This document shows positions 25,911-33,709 of a stretch of DNA of 64,000 bases, piece after piece. Position 1 is the stretch's first letter. Each line of letters begins with the position of its first letter. The stretch covers positions 1 through 64,000 of the forward strand of contig PAVO01000053.1 in the NCBI GenBank assembly GCA_002713215.1, given 5' to 3'. This stretch comes from Crocinitomicaceae bacterium. GTDB lineage: Bacteria > Bacteroidota > Bacteroidia > Flavobacteriales_G > Salibacteraceae. The notes beneath the pieces were generated by a model. That model had not been told where the DNA came from. It saw nothing but the letters and a program-made list of their open reading frames with translations, and ran no database searches. Made by a program: the position numbers and the translations under genes.

Positions 25911-26897
25911 TCATATAAATATTGTTACTTCCGAATTAACAGCTTCTCCTTTAACTTTTGCCGGGACCCATTTTGGCATTTCTTCAAGCATTGTCTTAAC
26001 TGATTCAGTATAGTTTCTTTCACGTCCGTAATCAATAACTATATCTATTAATTTACCTTCTTTAGAAACAACAAACTCTAATGTGATATCCGTTTGTTTT
26101 TCACCAGGCAAAATATCCTTTAAAGCATCCCTTATATATTTTTTAACCGAATTTCTTCCAGCCTGGAACGTTGGATATTGAAATGACTTGAAATGGTTTT
26201 CTTCATAATCTTTTGCCCACATTGAATCAAGTGAGAATACAGAAACGGGAACAACTAAATTGTATTCATCGGGTACTTGGTGTTCAAAGTTTTTTTGTGA
26301 AATGCTTTGATCCGATATCGATTTGATAACATACCTTCTATCCACTTTTCCCAGGATCTTTATTTCATATTCTAATGCAACATTTTCAAATGTTAGAGGT
26401 GTCCATGGATATAATATCCCTGGCTTTATTTTATCAGTTGTCCATACTTCAACTTCTACTTGATTTCCGTGTTTAATAATTGATTTTTGGCAATTGTAAC
26501 CTAAAATTTCTTTGAATTCCTGGGTGGTTGTGATTGAAGTATCTCCGTAATTACTGGATAAAGCAAGATCTATTAATTCTTCCGAAGTGTAATAAATGAA
26601 GTAACAGTCCTTGAATCTTCGATTTAGTTTAAAGTCATCTATTAAACCCAGTATTTCATTTTGCTTCTTGTCATATATGTAGGTTTTTTTTGCTGTTAAG
26701 GCGTACTCCTCATTTATCCTTACGTTATTTTGATCAAACACAACTTCCAGGTCCCAACCCGATGTTGTTCCTTCTCCCGAAATGGAGTAAATAAGACGAC
26801 CTTGGGTTATCTGAACAGAAGTATCTTTTACAGTTGATCCCTGATTGTTACAACTAGCATGGGACAATGGGATTAATAATATTAGTAGTTTTTTCAT
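25911..26897 (-). CDS. Lipoprotein with GLPGLI-like and TonB-C-like regions
   Basis: A 328-residue lipoprotein from the ATG at 26897 (lipobox SHASC). Residues about 25-200 are beta rich (GRLIYSISGEG, TYIYDKKQNEILGL, EILGYNCQKSI) and resemble GLPGLI-type secreted proteins. The last 80 residues (TLEFVVSKEGKLIDIVIDYG and MLEEMPKWVPAKVKGEAV) match the TonB C-terminal fold, but without a TonB membrane anchor. Single cassette gene, function unknown. Confidence 0.65.
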   Translation of the reverse strand: MKKLLILLIPLSHASCNNQGSTVKDTSVQITQGRLIYSISGEGTTSGWDLEVVFDQNNVRINEEYALTAKKTYIYDKKQNEILGLIDDFKLNRRFKDCYFIYYTSEELIDLALSSNYGDTSITTTQEFKEILGYNCQKSIIKHGNQVEVEVWTTDKIKPGILYPWTPLTFENVALEYEIKILGKVDRRYVIKSISDQSISQKNFEHQVPDEYNLVVPVSVFSLDSMWAKDYEENHFKSFQYPTFQAGRNSVKKYIRDALKDILPGEKQTDITLEFVVSKEGKLIDIVIDYGRERNYTESVKTMLEEMPKWVPAKVKGEAVNSEVTIFI

Positions 26898-26903
26898 TTT
26901 TAA

Positions 26904-26962
26904 TGTGCACAACGTTTTGGCTAAACTGGGTTTTAATGTAGTTTAGGTATTATTTGCAGTAG
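26904..26962. repeat. Degenerate attC-like site
   Basis: It begins GTGCACAACGTTTTGGCTAAAC and ends near GCAGTAGTTTCTAC. The left end GTGCACAAC nearly complements GTTGTAC at 25891. The internal pairing is weak, so this is one of the decayed sites. Confidence 0.35.
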
Positions 26963-26965
26963 TTT

Positions 26966-27343
26966 CTACTTTTTTTCTTTACGCAAAATTTTCTCCATTT
27001 TACGACCTCTTGCCAATTCATCAATCAGCTTTTCCATACGTCTACATTGTTTATACAATTCAAATTCATCCTCTATTTCTTCAATTCGATAACCGCAAAC
27101 GACCCCTTTAATCAAGTGTGCGTTAGGATGTATTTTAGCTTTCTGAAAAAATGTTCTAAAAGTTACTTTCTCTTGAATAAGTGCTTGCAATTCATCTTTA
27201 TCAAAACCAGTGAACCATTCTATAACTTGGTTGAGTTCTTCTTTTGTTCTACCATTCTTTTCCAACCTATTCAGGTATAGTGGATAAATGGATGCAAATA
27301 CCATATTGGCAACTTTTTCATTTTTTTCGACTGTAACTTTCAT
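26966..27343 (-). CDS. DUF2200-family protein
   Basis: A 125-residue protein with the DUF2200 pattern almost throughout: VFASIYPLYLNRLEKNGRTKEE, VIEWFTGFDKDEL, TFRTFFQKAKIHPNAHLIKG, VVCGYRIEEIED and LIDELARGRKMEKILRK. The family is close to PF09966-type small proteins of unknown function, widely found as integron cassettes. Soluble, no catalytic motif evident. Confidence 0.85.
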   Translation of the reverse strand: MKVTVEKNEKVANMVFASIYPLYLNRLEKNGRTKEELNQVIEWFTGFDKDELQALIQEKVTFRTFFQKAKIHPNAHLIKGVVCGYRIEEIEDEFELYKQCRRMEKLIDELARGRKMEKILRKEKK

Positions 27344-27662
27344 TTTTACTTGATTTTGAATTGATCGGTGCTAACCCTAGCTAAGACAATTGCTAAAGGG
27401 TTTAACTTCGAGTTTATTTAATTGCTTCGTTCGAGGTATTTCATTTCAAATTTAGCAGAAAGTAGCATGCGCCAACTAACAGTTGTTATAGCCAGTTTTA
27501 TCTCATTTTTAATTTCAAAGTCAGGTTCGCTACCTCTCCTTTCAAATTTACGCCAAACTCCTTTCTTCGCACTGGCTGGCCCATAAAAGCACTGCTTTTA
27601 TGCCCTCATTTGGCTGCTGTTAGCCAATGTGCCTATTCAATTATCATTTCGCGGTGTTCTGT

Positions 27663-27731
27663 TCAACCAACAGTTTTTAGGCAAAAAGCCAGTAAAAAAA
27701 AGCTAATAATAAAAAGTTCGTATCGTTTCAT
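27663..27731 (-). pseudogene. Truncated secretion-signal ORF in an eroded cassette
   Basis: A 22-codon ORF (MKRYELFIISFFLLAFCLK followed by TVG and a stop) that looks like the first part of a lipoprotein or exported protein. It lies between attC-like boundaries GCTGTTAGCC (27612) and CTACTAACGG (27751). It may be the remains of a cassette gene whose body was deleted. Confidence 0.35.
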
Positions 27732-27750
27732 TCCGTTCTTGGTTAGGTTG

Positions 27751-27886
27751 CTACTAACGGTTTCGTGTATGAGCAGAAGCGGATTTCAAGGCTTTCCGCC
27801 TGTCAGGCCTTAACAAAGTTAATTAAATGTACTGACCTTGAATTTATCACTTCACCCGCTATTGATTATACACATTGTCGTATGCC
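27751..27886. repeat. attC-like site, type A
   Basis: It begins CTACTAACGGTTTCGTGTAT and ends GATTATACACATTGTCGTATG, with inner stems AAGCGG/CCGCT. The right core TTGTCGTATGCC complements the left end GGCATACAAC of the next site (30135) with one mismatch, so the four-gene metal module between them is one cassette. Confidence 0.7.
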
Positions 27887-28008
27887 GCCTTTTCTTTCGT
27901 GCGTTAGGGCAGTTATACTCTTTGGCAGGTTTTGGGTTCTGTGTCTGACTTGTTCGACCTGCCAATGTGTATGGCTGCGAAGGGATGATACTGCCCATCT
28001 TTTTTTAC

Positions 28009-28695
28009 CTAAAAATAATAACTAAAAAGTCTGAAAAAATAAAAACTTAAATAGAGTAATGCCAAGCCGCTTATAATCTGGATGCTTTTTCGTAACCAAG
28101 TCAATTTGGCAAGATTTGAAACAGTGCTCGCAAAAAGTCCGACAACTAAAAAAGGCAAACCTCTCCCGATGCCAAACATAAACGCTAAAACTAATCCGTA
28201 TAAAATGCTTGCTTCGGCTGCTGCTACAGATAATAATAGTAGTAAAGGGGCTGCGGATGTTCCTAAACTGAAAATGAAACCATAAACAAAAGAACCACCC
28301 ATTCCTGGTCTGCGAAGAGCCTCAAGTTGTCGCACACGTAAATAAGGTCCGTAAAAAGCAATACCTGCTGCAATGAGTGATACAATGCCCATTACCAAAG
28401 CCCAATACTTCCCGAATGTTTCAGTCAGAAAAGTCCCTATATATCCTGCAATTGCTCCTAAAATTGTGAGGCAGAGAATAATTCCAAAAAAAAATGAAAA
28501 GGTAATGGAAGAACCCGATTTTGATTCCCGTACTTCATTACTCCCAACATAACCTGCAAATCCAAATCCGACAGGTAACGTGCAAGGACAAACACCACTT
28601 GAGATTATACCTACCAACAGTGCGATGCCTAAACTTAAAATTGAGTCTTCCTGAAATGTGGTCGAGAATTGGTTTAAAAATTCCTCTAAATTCAT
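28009..28695 (-). CDS. CcdA/DsbD-type membrane thiol-electron transporter
   Basis: A 228-residue protein with six hydrophobic segments. It carries ISSGVCPCTLPVGFGFAGYV in the first segment, with the paired cysteines and proline typical of CcdA/DsbD. The second half repeats the pattern (FIFSLGTSAAPLLLLLSV). It lies last in a four-gene unit with a thioredoxin-like protein, a CsoR-HMA regulator and an HMA lipoprotein, which suggests electron transfer or metal efflux linked to thiol chemistry. It overlaps the HMA gene by ATGA. Confidence 0.75.
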   Translation of the reverse strand: MNLEEFLNQFSTTFQEDSILSLGIALLVGIISSGVCPCTLPVGFGFAGYVGSNEVRESKSGSSITFSFFFGIILCLTILGAIAGYIGTFLTETFGKYWALVMGIVSLIAAGIAFYGPYLRVRQLEALRRPGMGGSFVYGFIFSLGTSAAPLLLLLSVAAAEASILYGLVLAFMFGIGRGLPFLVVGLFASTVSNLAKLTWLRKSIQIISGLALLYLSFYFFRLFSYYF

Positions 28696-29027
28696 TCGGT
28701 TAATTCTTTTGGTTTACCTGCTTTGTAGCTCAACTTATTAATAGCATTTTTCAATTGTTCGGCCGTAACTTTTTGAATGTCATACCTTACTTTAGCATTC
28801 TTTTCTTGCAGGCTTACAATTACCTCCACAACTCCATCCATACTTGACAAGGTCGTTTTAACATTCGCAACGCAAGACATACAACTCATTCCGTCAATAG
28901 GTATTTCAATAAGCTTGACCTCTCCTTCATTTAAACCTGTTTGATTATTTTGAGAATTGCTTCCTGAACAGGCAAAAAAGAATGTTTGAAATATTAATAA
29001 AATGACAAATAATATTCTTCTACTCAT
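28692..29027 (-). CDS. HMA-domain lipoprotein (MerP-like)
   Basis: A 111-residue lipoprotein (lipobox FFACS). The heavy-metal-associated domain follows: IPIDGMSCMSCVANVKTTL, with the metal-binding CxxC, and KAGKPKELTE at the end. MerP proteins bind Hg(II) in the periplasm and pass it to membrane carriers; anchoring by a lipid is a Bacteroidota variation. The operon contains no MerA, so the metal could also be copper or another soft metal. Confidence 0.8.
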   Translation of the reverse strand: MSRRILFVILLIFQTFFFACSGSNSQNNQTGLNEGEVKLIEIPIDGMSCMSCVANVKTTLSSMDGVVEVIVSLQEKNAKVRYDIQKVTAEQLKNAINKLSYKAGKPKELTE

Positions 29028-29037
29028 CTGACTAAAT

Positions 29038-29607
29038 TTAATCTTTGGGTTTATATCCTGATTTTGTCAAAATTGCTTTGAGCTTATTTTCATTTGTTTT
29101 GTTCGGGTTAAATTTTATATCCACTATTTTTCTCATTGCCTTTGTTTTCACATTTTCCACACCTTTTTCTTCCTTTAAAATGTCGGTAATTTTTTCTGCA
29201 CACCCTTGGCAAACCATATTTTCAATGGTTAATGATATTTCTTTCATACTTTCGTTTTGCCTGTTTATAAATTCATAAACTTTTTCAATTTCCTGCATTT
29301 TGTCTGTTAGTTCGTATAAGCCCAAATCAGGAAATTGCTTTTTAATTATTGCTATTTTTTCTTCTTGACCACAGTTGCCCGGACAGGCTTCTAATGCCTC
29401 TGATATTTTCAATGCCAAAGTTTTACGGAAAACCTCATCTAATAGAAGGAACTGGGTTTTCTCAAATCCTTTATTTATAGCTTTAAATTGATTTAATATT
29501 TGAGAAGGGTCATCGCTTTGGTCAAGCATTTTTATCACTCCTTCAACCTGACCTTTAATGCTATTTAGCCGGTCTTTAAGGTCTTTTGTTAAATCTCTTG
29601 GCAACAT
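29038..29607 (-). CDS. CsoR-like regulator fused to an HMA domain
   Basis: A 189-residue protein. Residues 1-95 resemble the CsoR/RcnR (DUF156) four-helix repressor (LKDRLNSIKGQVEGVIKML), though the canonical Cys-His-Cys pattern is not obvious: ALEACPGNCGQEE supplies cysteines elsewhere. Residues about 120-189 form an HMA domain (LTIENMVCQGCAEKITDIL). A repressor with a built-in metal-binding domain is unusual. It lies first after the thioredoxin-like gene, with a hairpin between them. Confidence 0.75.
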   Translation of the reverse strand: MLPRDLTKDLKDRLNSIKGQVEGVIKMLDQSDDPSQILNQFKAINKGFEKTQFLLLDEVFRKTLALKISEALEACPGNCGQEEKIAIIKKQFPDLGLYELTDKMQEIEKVYEFINRQNESMKEISLTIENMVCQGCAEKITDILKEEKGVENVKTKAMRKIVDIKFNPNKTNENKLKAILTKSGYKPKD

Positions 29608-29621
29608 AACTTATTCAATTA

Positions 29622-29660
29622 AAACCACCCAACTTCCTTTGATTAGAAATTGGGTGGTTT
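29622..29660 (-). terminator. Intercistronic hairpin
   Basis: Arms AAACCACCCAA (29622-29632) and TTGGGTGGTTT (29650-29660) are a perfect 11 bp inverted repeat, followed on the minus strand by TTAATT. It lies between the thioredoxin-like stop and the CsoR-HMA start, so it could be a partial terminator or attenuator separating the first gene from the rest. Confidence 0.55.
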
Positions 29661-29670
29661 GGTTCAAAAA

Positions 29671-29943
29671 TCAAATGTCTTTACCAATGCCTGCTGCTGC
29701 TAATTCTTCTTTACTTACACCTCTGTTTTGACAGCAGGAAAGTAATTTTTCATTAACAGCTACTGCTGGCAGCGAATTAATGTTATATTTTTTCATTTTG
29801 TCAACACAGACTTTGTCATCACATTGTTCCACAAGATTATAGACAGTAACTTCGCAAGAGTCGCAAGCCATTTCTTTTACTGTTTTTACTACTGGTTCAC
29901 ATACTGGACATCTGGCTGTAAATATTTCAATCTGTCTTTTCAT
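29671..29943 (-). CDS. Thioredoxin/glutaredoxin-like protein of the metal module
   Basis: A 90-residue protein starting MKRQIEIFTARCPVCEPVV. It has a CPVC redox motif, further cysteines (ACDSC, QCDDKVC, SCC) and the cis-proline turn NSLPAVAV. The extra cysteines suggest metal or metalloid binding or reduction. First gene of the four-gene cassette 28009..29943. Confidence 0.75.
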   Translation of the reverse strand: MKRQIEIFTARCPVCEPVVKTVKEMACDSCEVTVYNLVEQCDDKVCVDKMKKYNINSLPAVAVNEKLLSCCQNRGVSKEELAAAGIGKDI

Positions 29944-30054
29944 TGTATTACGTTTTTAATGATTAAAATTAACTACGCTACAAAGGTGAGACTGGTCAGG
30001 GGGTGGTCTCCAAATTTTTTCGTCCTTTTTTTCAGTCCGTTGGCGTCAGCAAAA

Positions 30055-30116
30055 ATTCAGGCTCTTTTGGCTGCGAGCTTTCGCTCGTGCGTCAAGGTAG
30101 CCAAATGTGCCTGAAT
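30055..30116. repeat. Nested palindrome
   Basis: Outer arms ATTCAGGC (30055-30062) and GCCTGAAT (30109-30116), middle GGCT/AGCC and inner CGAGC/GCTCG form a three-tier cruciform. It lies upstream of the metal module promoter and 19 bp before the attC-like site. It may be an older recombination site or a regulator target. Confidence 0.45.
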
Positions 30117-30134
30117 GTGGGTGGGATTCTGTAT

Positions 30135-30204
30135 GGCATACAACGGCTGGAGTAAGATGTCGTGGCTGACGTCGGGAAGCTATGCATTTTACTCATTGTT
30201 ATCG
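30135..30204. repeat. attC-like site, short type
   Basis: It begins GGCATACAACGGCTGGAGTA and ends GCATTTTACTCATTGTTATCG; GAGTAA and TTACTC pair. The left end GGCATACAAC complements the right end of 27751-27886, and the right end GTTATCG complements CGATAAC at 31877. It therefore fits both neighbouring cassettes. Confidence 0.75.
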
Positions 30205-30338
30205 GTTTTTTCTTTTTAGTTATTCATTATTAATCTCTATTACTCCTAAGCTAAATTAGTTTATTTCATTTCTTAACTCAAGTCAATGATATTAGATTGG
30301 TTAAAGGACAATTTTGCTGATATAAAAAAGTAAAGATT

Positions 30339-31271
30339 ATGAAAGCTATTGAGTGTTTAAAATACGGAGGTTCAGAAAACTTAGTGTTAACAGAAGTCGG
30401 AAAGCCCTCACCAAAGGACAATGAAATTCTCATTAAGATTCACGCTACGTCTGTCACAACGAGTGATGTACTTATTCGCAGAATGAACGAATCACCTATT
30501 CCAAAGTTCATCCTTCAGTGTGTATTCGGTTTTGGAAAACCAAGAAACCCGATTTTGGGTATGGTATCATCTGGTATTGTAGAGAGTATGGGTAAAACTG
30601 TGTCTTCATTTAATATTGGTGATGAAGTTTTTGCATATGGTTCGGTTTCACCAACAAAGCGTCATTTTGGTTCTTATGCTGAATATATATGCCTGCCTGA
30701 AGATTGGCACATTGCCCTTAAGCCCAAGAATATCAGCCATAAAGAGGCAGCAGCCATCCCGTATGGTGGATTACTCGCCTCACATTTGTTGCATAAGGCT
30801 GTCATAAATAAGGGGGATAAGGTTTTAATTTATGGAGCTTCAGGTAGCATTGGGAGCATGGCGATACAATTGGCAAAGAATGCAGGAGCCATTGTCACAA
30901 GCGTTTGCAGTGGAAGGAACTTTGAATTAGTAAAGTCTTTGGGTAGTGATTTTGTGATTGATTATATGACAGAAGACGCTGAATCACATTTAGAGACTTA
31001 CAAATATGTAATAGACGCTGTTGGAAACTCTAAAACCTCAACACTTAAAGAGAAAAGCAAAAAAGCTCTTTTGCCAAAGGGTAAATACATTTCAATTGAT
31101 CACGGAATTCCGTTAACTCCTAAAGAGGCTTTTCTCAATTTAAAATCATTGGCTGAACAAGAGAAGATTAAGCCTGTAATAGACAGAATTTATCCTTTAG
31201 AAAAAATGCCGGAAGCTCACACTTATGTTGAGAAAGGGCATAAAAGAGGCAATGTTGTTATAACTATTTAG
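30339..31271 (+). CDS. Zinc-free NAD(P)-dependent quinone oxidoreductase-like (MDR family)
   Basis: A 310-residue medium-chain dehydrogenase/reductase. The GroES-like half starts MKAIECLKYGGSENLVLTEV; the Rossmann motif is LIYGASGSIGSMAIQLAKNAGA (about 165-186). Cysteine ligands for a structural zinc are absent, as in zeta-crystallin-like quinone oxidoreductases. It is the only substantial plus-strand gene in the cassette region and converges with the Crp-type gene, stop against stop (31271/31272), so the two together form one cassette. Confidence 0.85.
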   Translation: MKAIECLKYGGSENLVLTEVGKPSPKDNEILIKIHATSVTTSDVLIRRMNESPIPKFILQCVFGFGKPRNPILGMVSSGIVESMGKTVSSFNIGDEVFAYGSVSPTKRHFGSYAEYICLPEDWHIALKPKNISHKEAAAIPYGGLLASHLLHKAVINKGDKVLIYGASGSIGSMAIQLAKNAGAIVTSVCSGRNFELVKSLGSDFVIDYMTEDAESHLETYKYVIDAVGNSKTSTLKEKSKKALLPKGKYISIDHGIPLTPKEAFLNLKSLAEQEKIKPVIDRIYPLEKMPEAHTYVEKGHKRGNVVITI

Positions 31272-31856
31272 CTATTCATCAGAGGATATGGCAATTCGCT
31301 TTCTAATGCGACTTAAAGATTCGGGTTTTACACCAATATAACTGGCGATATGATATTGAGGAATTCGCTGCAATAAGCTAGGTCTTGATTTTAGCAGCTT
31401 AAGATATCGCTGTTCGGGTGAGTCTATATAATAAGAAGCTAACGCTTCTTTTTGTTCAGCAAAAGCTACTTCCATTATTGCTCGAGAAATTGTTTCGAAC
31501 CTCGGGAAGTGTTTGAAAAGATCTTGAGCTTGTTGTTCATTGCCCACAACAACAATGGTGTCTTCAATACAAACCCAATTGTGTGTTGCTGAACTTTTAG
31601 GAGATAAACTATTTAGTGAGATAGCCCATTGTTCCTCAGAAAAGAAATTCGTAGTCTTTTCTTCTCCATCAGATAGAATGTATTCTCGTATACAGCCTCC
31701 AAGTACGAAATATGTGTTTGCCGAAATCTGTCCTTCTTTTAATAAATACTCTCCCTTTTTCAATGCTTTAGTTTGCATGCTGGTGATAATCGCTTCAGAC
31801 TCTTCAATTGAAAGAGGCGATATTTTGGAGAAGTAATTAATGAACTTTTCGTGCAT
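31272..31856 (-). CDS. Crp/Fnr-superfamily transcriptional regulator
   Basis: A 194-residue regulator with a cNMP-binding-like barrel (YLLKEGQISANTYFVLGGCIREYIL) and a C-terminal HTH with recognition helix VKPESLSRIRKRI. It is a paralogue of 11102..11674, with no N-terminal Fe-S cysteines. It converges with the oxidoreductase gene in the same cassette, so it may control it, although they share no promoter. Confidence 0.85.
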   Translation of the reverse strand: MHEKFINYFSKISPLSIEESEAIITSMQTKALKKGEYLLKEGQISANTYFVLGGCIREYILSDGEEKTTNFFSEEQWAISLNSLSPKSSATHNWVCIEDTIVVVGNEQQAQDLFKHFPRFETISRAIMEVAFAEQKEALASYYIDSPEQRYLKLLKSRPSLLQRIPQYHIASYIGVKPESLSRIRKRIAISSDE

Positions 31857-31876
31857 TAAGGTCTTGTTTTAATTAT

Positions 31877-32010
31877 CGATAACGGTTTTGTATATGAAAA
31901 GTAGCGGATTTTTACGCACTAATTTTTGGTTAAATTACTGACATTAAATTTATAAAATTCATTTCGATTAAGCAACTAAACCACTATTTTTTATATACGT
32001 TGTTGTATGC
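31877..32010. repeat. attC-like site, type A
   Basis: It begins CGATAACGGTTTTGTATATG and ends TTTTTTATATACGTTGTTGTA. The left half AAAAGTAGCGG pairs with the right-half sequence around CCACTATTTTTT, with mismatches. It is about 80 percent identical by eye to 37308-37443. The right core GTTGTATGC complements GCATACAAC at 32750, the other end of the cupin/ArsR cassette. Confidence 0.8.
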
Positions 32011-32014
32011 AGTT

Positions 32015-32344
32015 TTATTTTTCTTTGTATCTGTCTGCTTGGTCAAATAAGGTCAAATCTTTATAACCTGCCTTAATCTTTGCAGAGTGAATTTCATCTT
32101 TTTTTATAAAATAGGAATCTCCTTTTTTCAATTTATGAATTTCTCCACTTATCGTTATTTCCATTTCTCCATCTAGTACTACTCCCCATTGTGCATTGTG
32201 CGAATGTGGTGCAACTTCAGTGTCATTCTCAAATTCCATAAAAATAAATTGTTGTTCTCCAGCTTGAATAAGTCGTGAACTTACGCCTTCTAAAGGAATT
32301 TGCGCTTCTGGAAACTTTGAAATCAATTTGTTTGTATTTATCAT
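32015..32344 (-). CDS. Cupin-domain protein
   Basis: A 109-residue single-domain cupin. Motif 1 is EVAPHSHNAQWGVVLDGEMEI and motif 2 is KGDSYFIKKDEIHSAKI, giving the histidines and glutamate for a metal site. It may bind a small ligand or be a sugar isomerase-like or sensor protein. It shares a cassette with the ArsR gene just upstream (stop at 32394). Confidence 0.8.
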   Translation of the reverse strand: MINTNKLISKFPEAQIPLEGVSSRLIQAGEQQFIFMEFENDTEVAPHSHNAQWGVVLDGEMEITISGEIHKLKKGDSYFIKKDEIHSAKIKAGYKDLTLFDQADRYKEK

Positions 32345-32393
32345 AATAGCATATTTTAATATCTAGAATTATCGATATATTTAGTTAAAAAAA

Positions 32394-32696
32394 TTATTTT
32401 AAGTATTCAATATAGTCCTTTATTATTTTTTCATTTCGTTTGAAATAAGTCCATTTCCCTTTTCGTGTAGAAATAAGCAACTCACATTTTTCCATACTAT
32501 TTAAATATGTAGAAATTGTAGATTGTGACATTTCAGTTTTCTTTTGTATAAATGTTCCACAAACACCAAAGTCAAAATGTCCAAGAGTTGGGTGAGGTGG
32601 GAAGTTTTCATCAGGTTCTTTTAACCATTCCAATATTTTCAAACGAGTTCGATTGGTTAATGACTTACTAACTTCTATAAATTGTTTTTCATTCAC
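32394..32696 (-). CDS. ArsR-like winged-helix regulator
   Basis: A 100-residue protein starting at a GTG (32696). The HTH is visible (SKSLTNRTRLKILEWL and FIQKKTEMSQSTISTYLNSMEKCEL), followed by a wing (ISTRKGKWTYFKRN). A short insertion containing HPTLGHFDFGVCG is unusual. It probably controls the downstream cupin gene in the same cassette. Confidence 0.75.
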   Translation of the reverse strand: MNEKQFIEVSKSLTNRTRLKILEWLKEPDENFPPHPTLGHFDFGVCGTFIQKKTEMSQSTISTYLNSMEKCELLISTRKGKWTYFKRNEKIIKDYIEYLK

Positions 32697-32749
32697 AATG
32701 CAAACATATTGATAGTTTTCGATTTGTCAAAGTGTTTATCGTTCAAATC

Positions 32750-32967
32750 GCATACAACGCCCCGCAGCTAAAACAAGTGCGGGCAAAGCAATTTTGGGCG
32801 CGCTGACAAAATTTCCATTTCTATTGCTTTTTGATAGAGCGCGTGGGAACCAACCACCAAAAGCATACGAGCCGTACACTTAGGTTTAACAATATCGTTT
32901 ATTCGAGGCATATCGTTTCAAATTTACACAACTGCTAGCATTTGCCTTTTAGCCGTTGTTAGGCTAC
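32750..32967. repeat. attC-like site, type B
   Basis: The left end is GCATACAACGCCCCGCAGCT and the right end TAGCCGTTGTTAGGCTAC. It contains CGTTTCAAATTTACACAAC. The left core complements the right end of 31877-32010; the right core complements GTAGCCTAAC at 33612 in 10 of 10 bases. The HigA stop codon lies in the right core. Confidence 0.85.
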
Positions 32968-33261
32968 GTTTTTTCTTCCAAGTTTAGCAATCAATTCGAG
33001 CTCGGATTTCTTTTCTTCAAGTTCTTCTTCAATATCGTAATCATCTTGAAGTCCAAGCCAAAACTTAGCGGAATTTCCAAAGTATCTACTTAAACGAACA
33101 GCTGTGTCTGCCGTAATTCTTCGGTTTCCTTTGATAATCTCTGAAATTCGAGTTTGAGGAATTTTGCAATCCTTTGAAAGTCTATAAGCAGAAACTTCCA
33201 TAGGCTCTAGAAACTCATGAAGTAAAATTTCTCCTGGGTGAATATTAGGTAGCTTTTCCAT
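32959..33261 (-). CDS. higA: HigA-type antitoxin (XRE family)
   Basis: A 100-residue antitoxin with the HigA/VapI signature: IHPGEILLHEFLEPMEVSAY, a Cro-like HTH (PQTRISEIIKGNRRITADTAVRLSRYFG) and the conserved SAKFWLGLQDDYDIEEE. It binds the toxin and represses its own operon. It follows the HigB-type toxin gene by about 10 bp, with toxin first, the order typical of HigBA. Its stop TAA lies in the attC core, as in many integron cassettes. Confidence 0.9.
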   Translation of the reverse strand: MEKLPNIHPGEILLHEFLEPMEVSAYRLSKDCKIPQTRISEIIKGNRRITADTAVRLSRYFGNSAKFWLGLQDDYDIEEELEEKKSELELIAKLGRKNVA

Positions 33262-33271
33262 CTTTCAATAT

Positions 33272-33553
33272 TTAATGATAATCAACTATTTCAACTTCTT
33301 TGGAGTTTCCATTTTGCCAAATGAAAATGATTCTCCATTGCTTATAAATTCTAATGCTGTAAAATCCATCCAAGTTTCCGCCGAGTTTTTCCAATCGATT
33401 TGAAGGAGGAATTCGAAGATCTTTAATGTCGGTTGAGTTATTCAACATTCTCAGTTTTCTCCGACCGACAGTTTGAATTTCAAGCGGCAGTTTCTTAACT
33501 CGAATTCCGTCCCAAATTTTCTCGGTTTCTTTGGAACCAAAGGATAAAATCAT
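33272..33553 (-). CDS. higB: HigB-type toxin (RelE superfamily)
   Basis: A 93-residue toxin from the ATG at 33553 (MILSFGSKETEKIWDG). The RelE/HigB fold pattern is clear: RRKLRMLNNSTDIKDLRIPPSNRLEKLGG, then FYSIRIYKQWRIIFIWQNG and the terminal DYH. These toxins cleave ribosome-bound mRNA. First gene of the HigBA pair, which forms one complete cassette between 32958 and 33621. Confidence 0.9.
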   Translation of the reverse strand: MILSFGSKETEKIWDGIRVKKLPLEIQTVGRRKLRMLNNSTDIKDLRIPPSNRLEKLGGNLDGFYSIRIYKQWRIIFIWQNGNSKEVEIVDYH

Positions 33554-33611
33554 ACACTTTAACGTTACTAACGTCAAAAGTAAGTAAAATGTTTGGGTTT
33601 TGGGTAGAAAT

Positions 33612-33698
33612 GTAGCCTAACGGTCTGGCTATGAAATGTAGCCAAAACATTTTATCGTAGCCAACCCTTGGTTATGTTTTATAGCTCTTGTTGGCAAA
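33612..33698. repeat. attC-like site, short type
   Basis: It begins GTAGCCTAACGGTCTGGC and ends GCTCTTGTTGGCAAA. The stem GGCTATGAAATGTAGCCAA pairs with TTGGTTATGTTTTATAGC with several unpaired bases. The left core GCCTAAC fits the integron R'' consensus RYYYAAC. The right core GTTGGCAAA complements TTTGTCAAC at 34090 with one mismatch. Confidence 0.8.
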
Positions 33699-33709
33699 TC
33701 GTTCATTTA

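Larger units (their letters stand above)
27344..28008. other. Noncoding region of nested attC-like relics
   Basis: This 665-bp stretch has no substantial gene. It contains TTTCAAATTTAGC (27444) with ends GGTGCTAACCC (27369) and CAGTTGTTATAGCC; a second CTTTCAAATTTACGCC (27539) ending GCTGTTAGCC (27612); a 22-codon ORF remnant (27663..27731); and the good type A site 27751-27886. It looks like several cassettes that have lost their genes. Confidence 0.5.
29944..30338. other. Regulatory gap: nested palindrome plus attC-like site
   Basis: This 395-bp gap contains a nested palindrome (30055-30116) and the short attC-like site 30135-30204. The rest, up to the ATG of the oxidoreductase at 30339, is AT-rich and should hold the promoter of that plus-strand gene. 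No further gene is seen. Confidence 0.5.

Noticed and set aside
27610-28025. Plus-strand ORFs in the noncoding relic region
   Set aside because: They are translations of attC-like palindromes with no domain or plausible starts.
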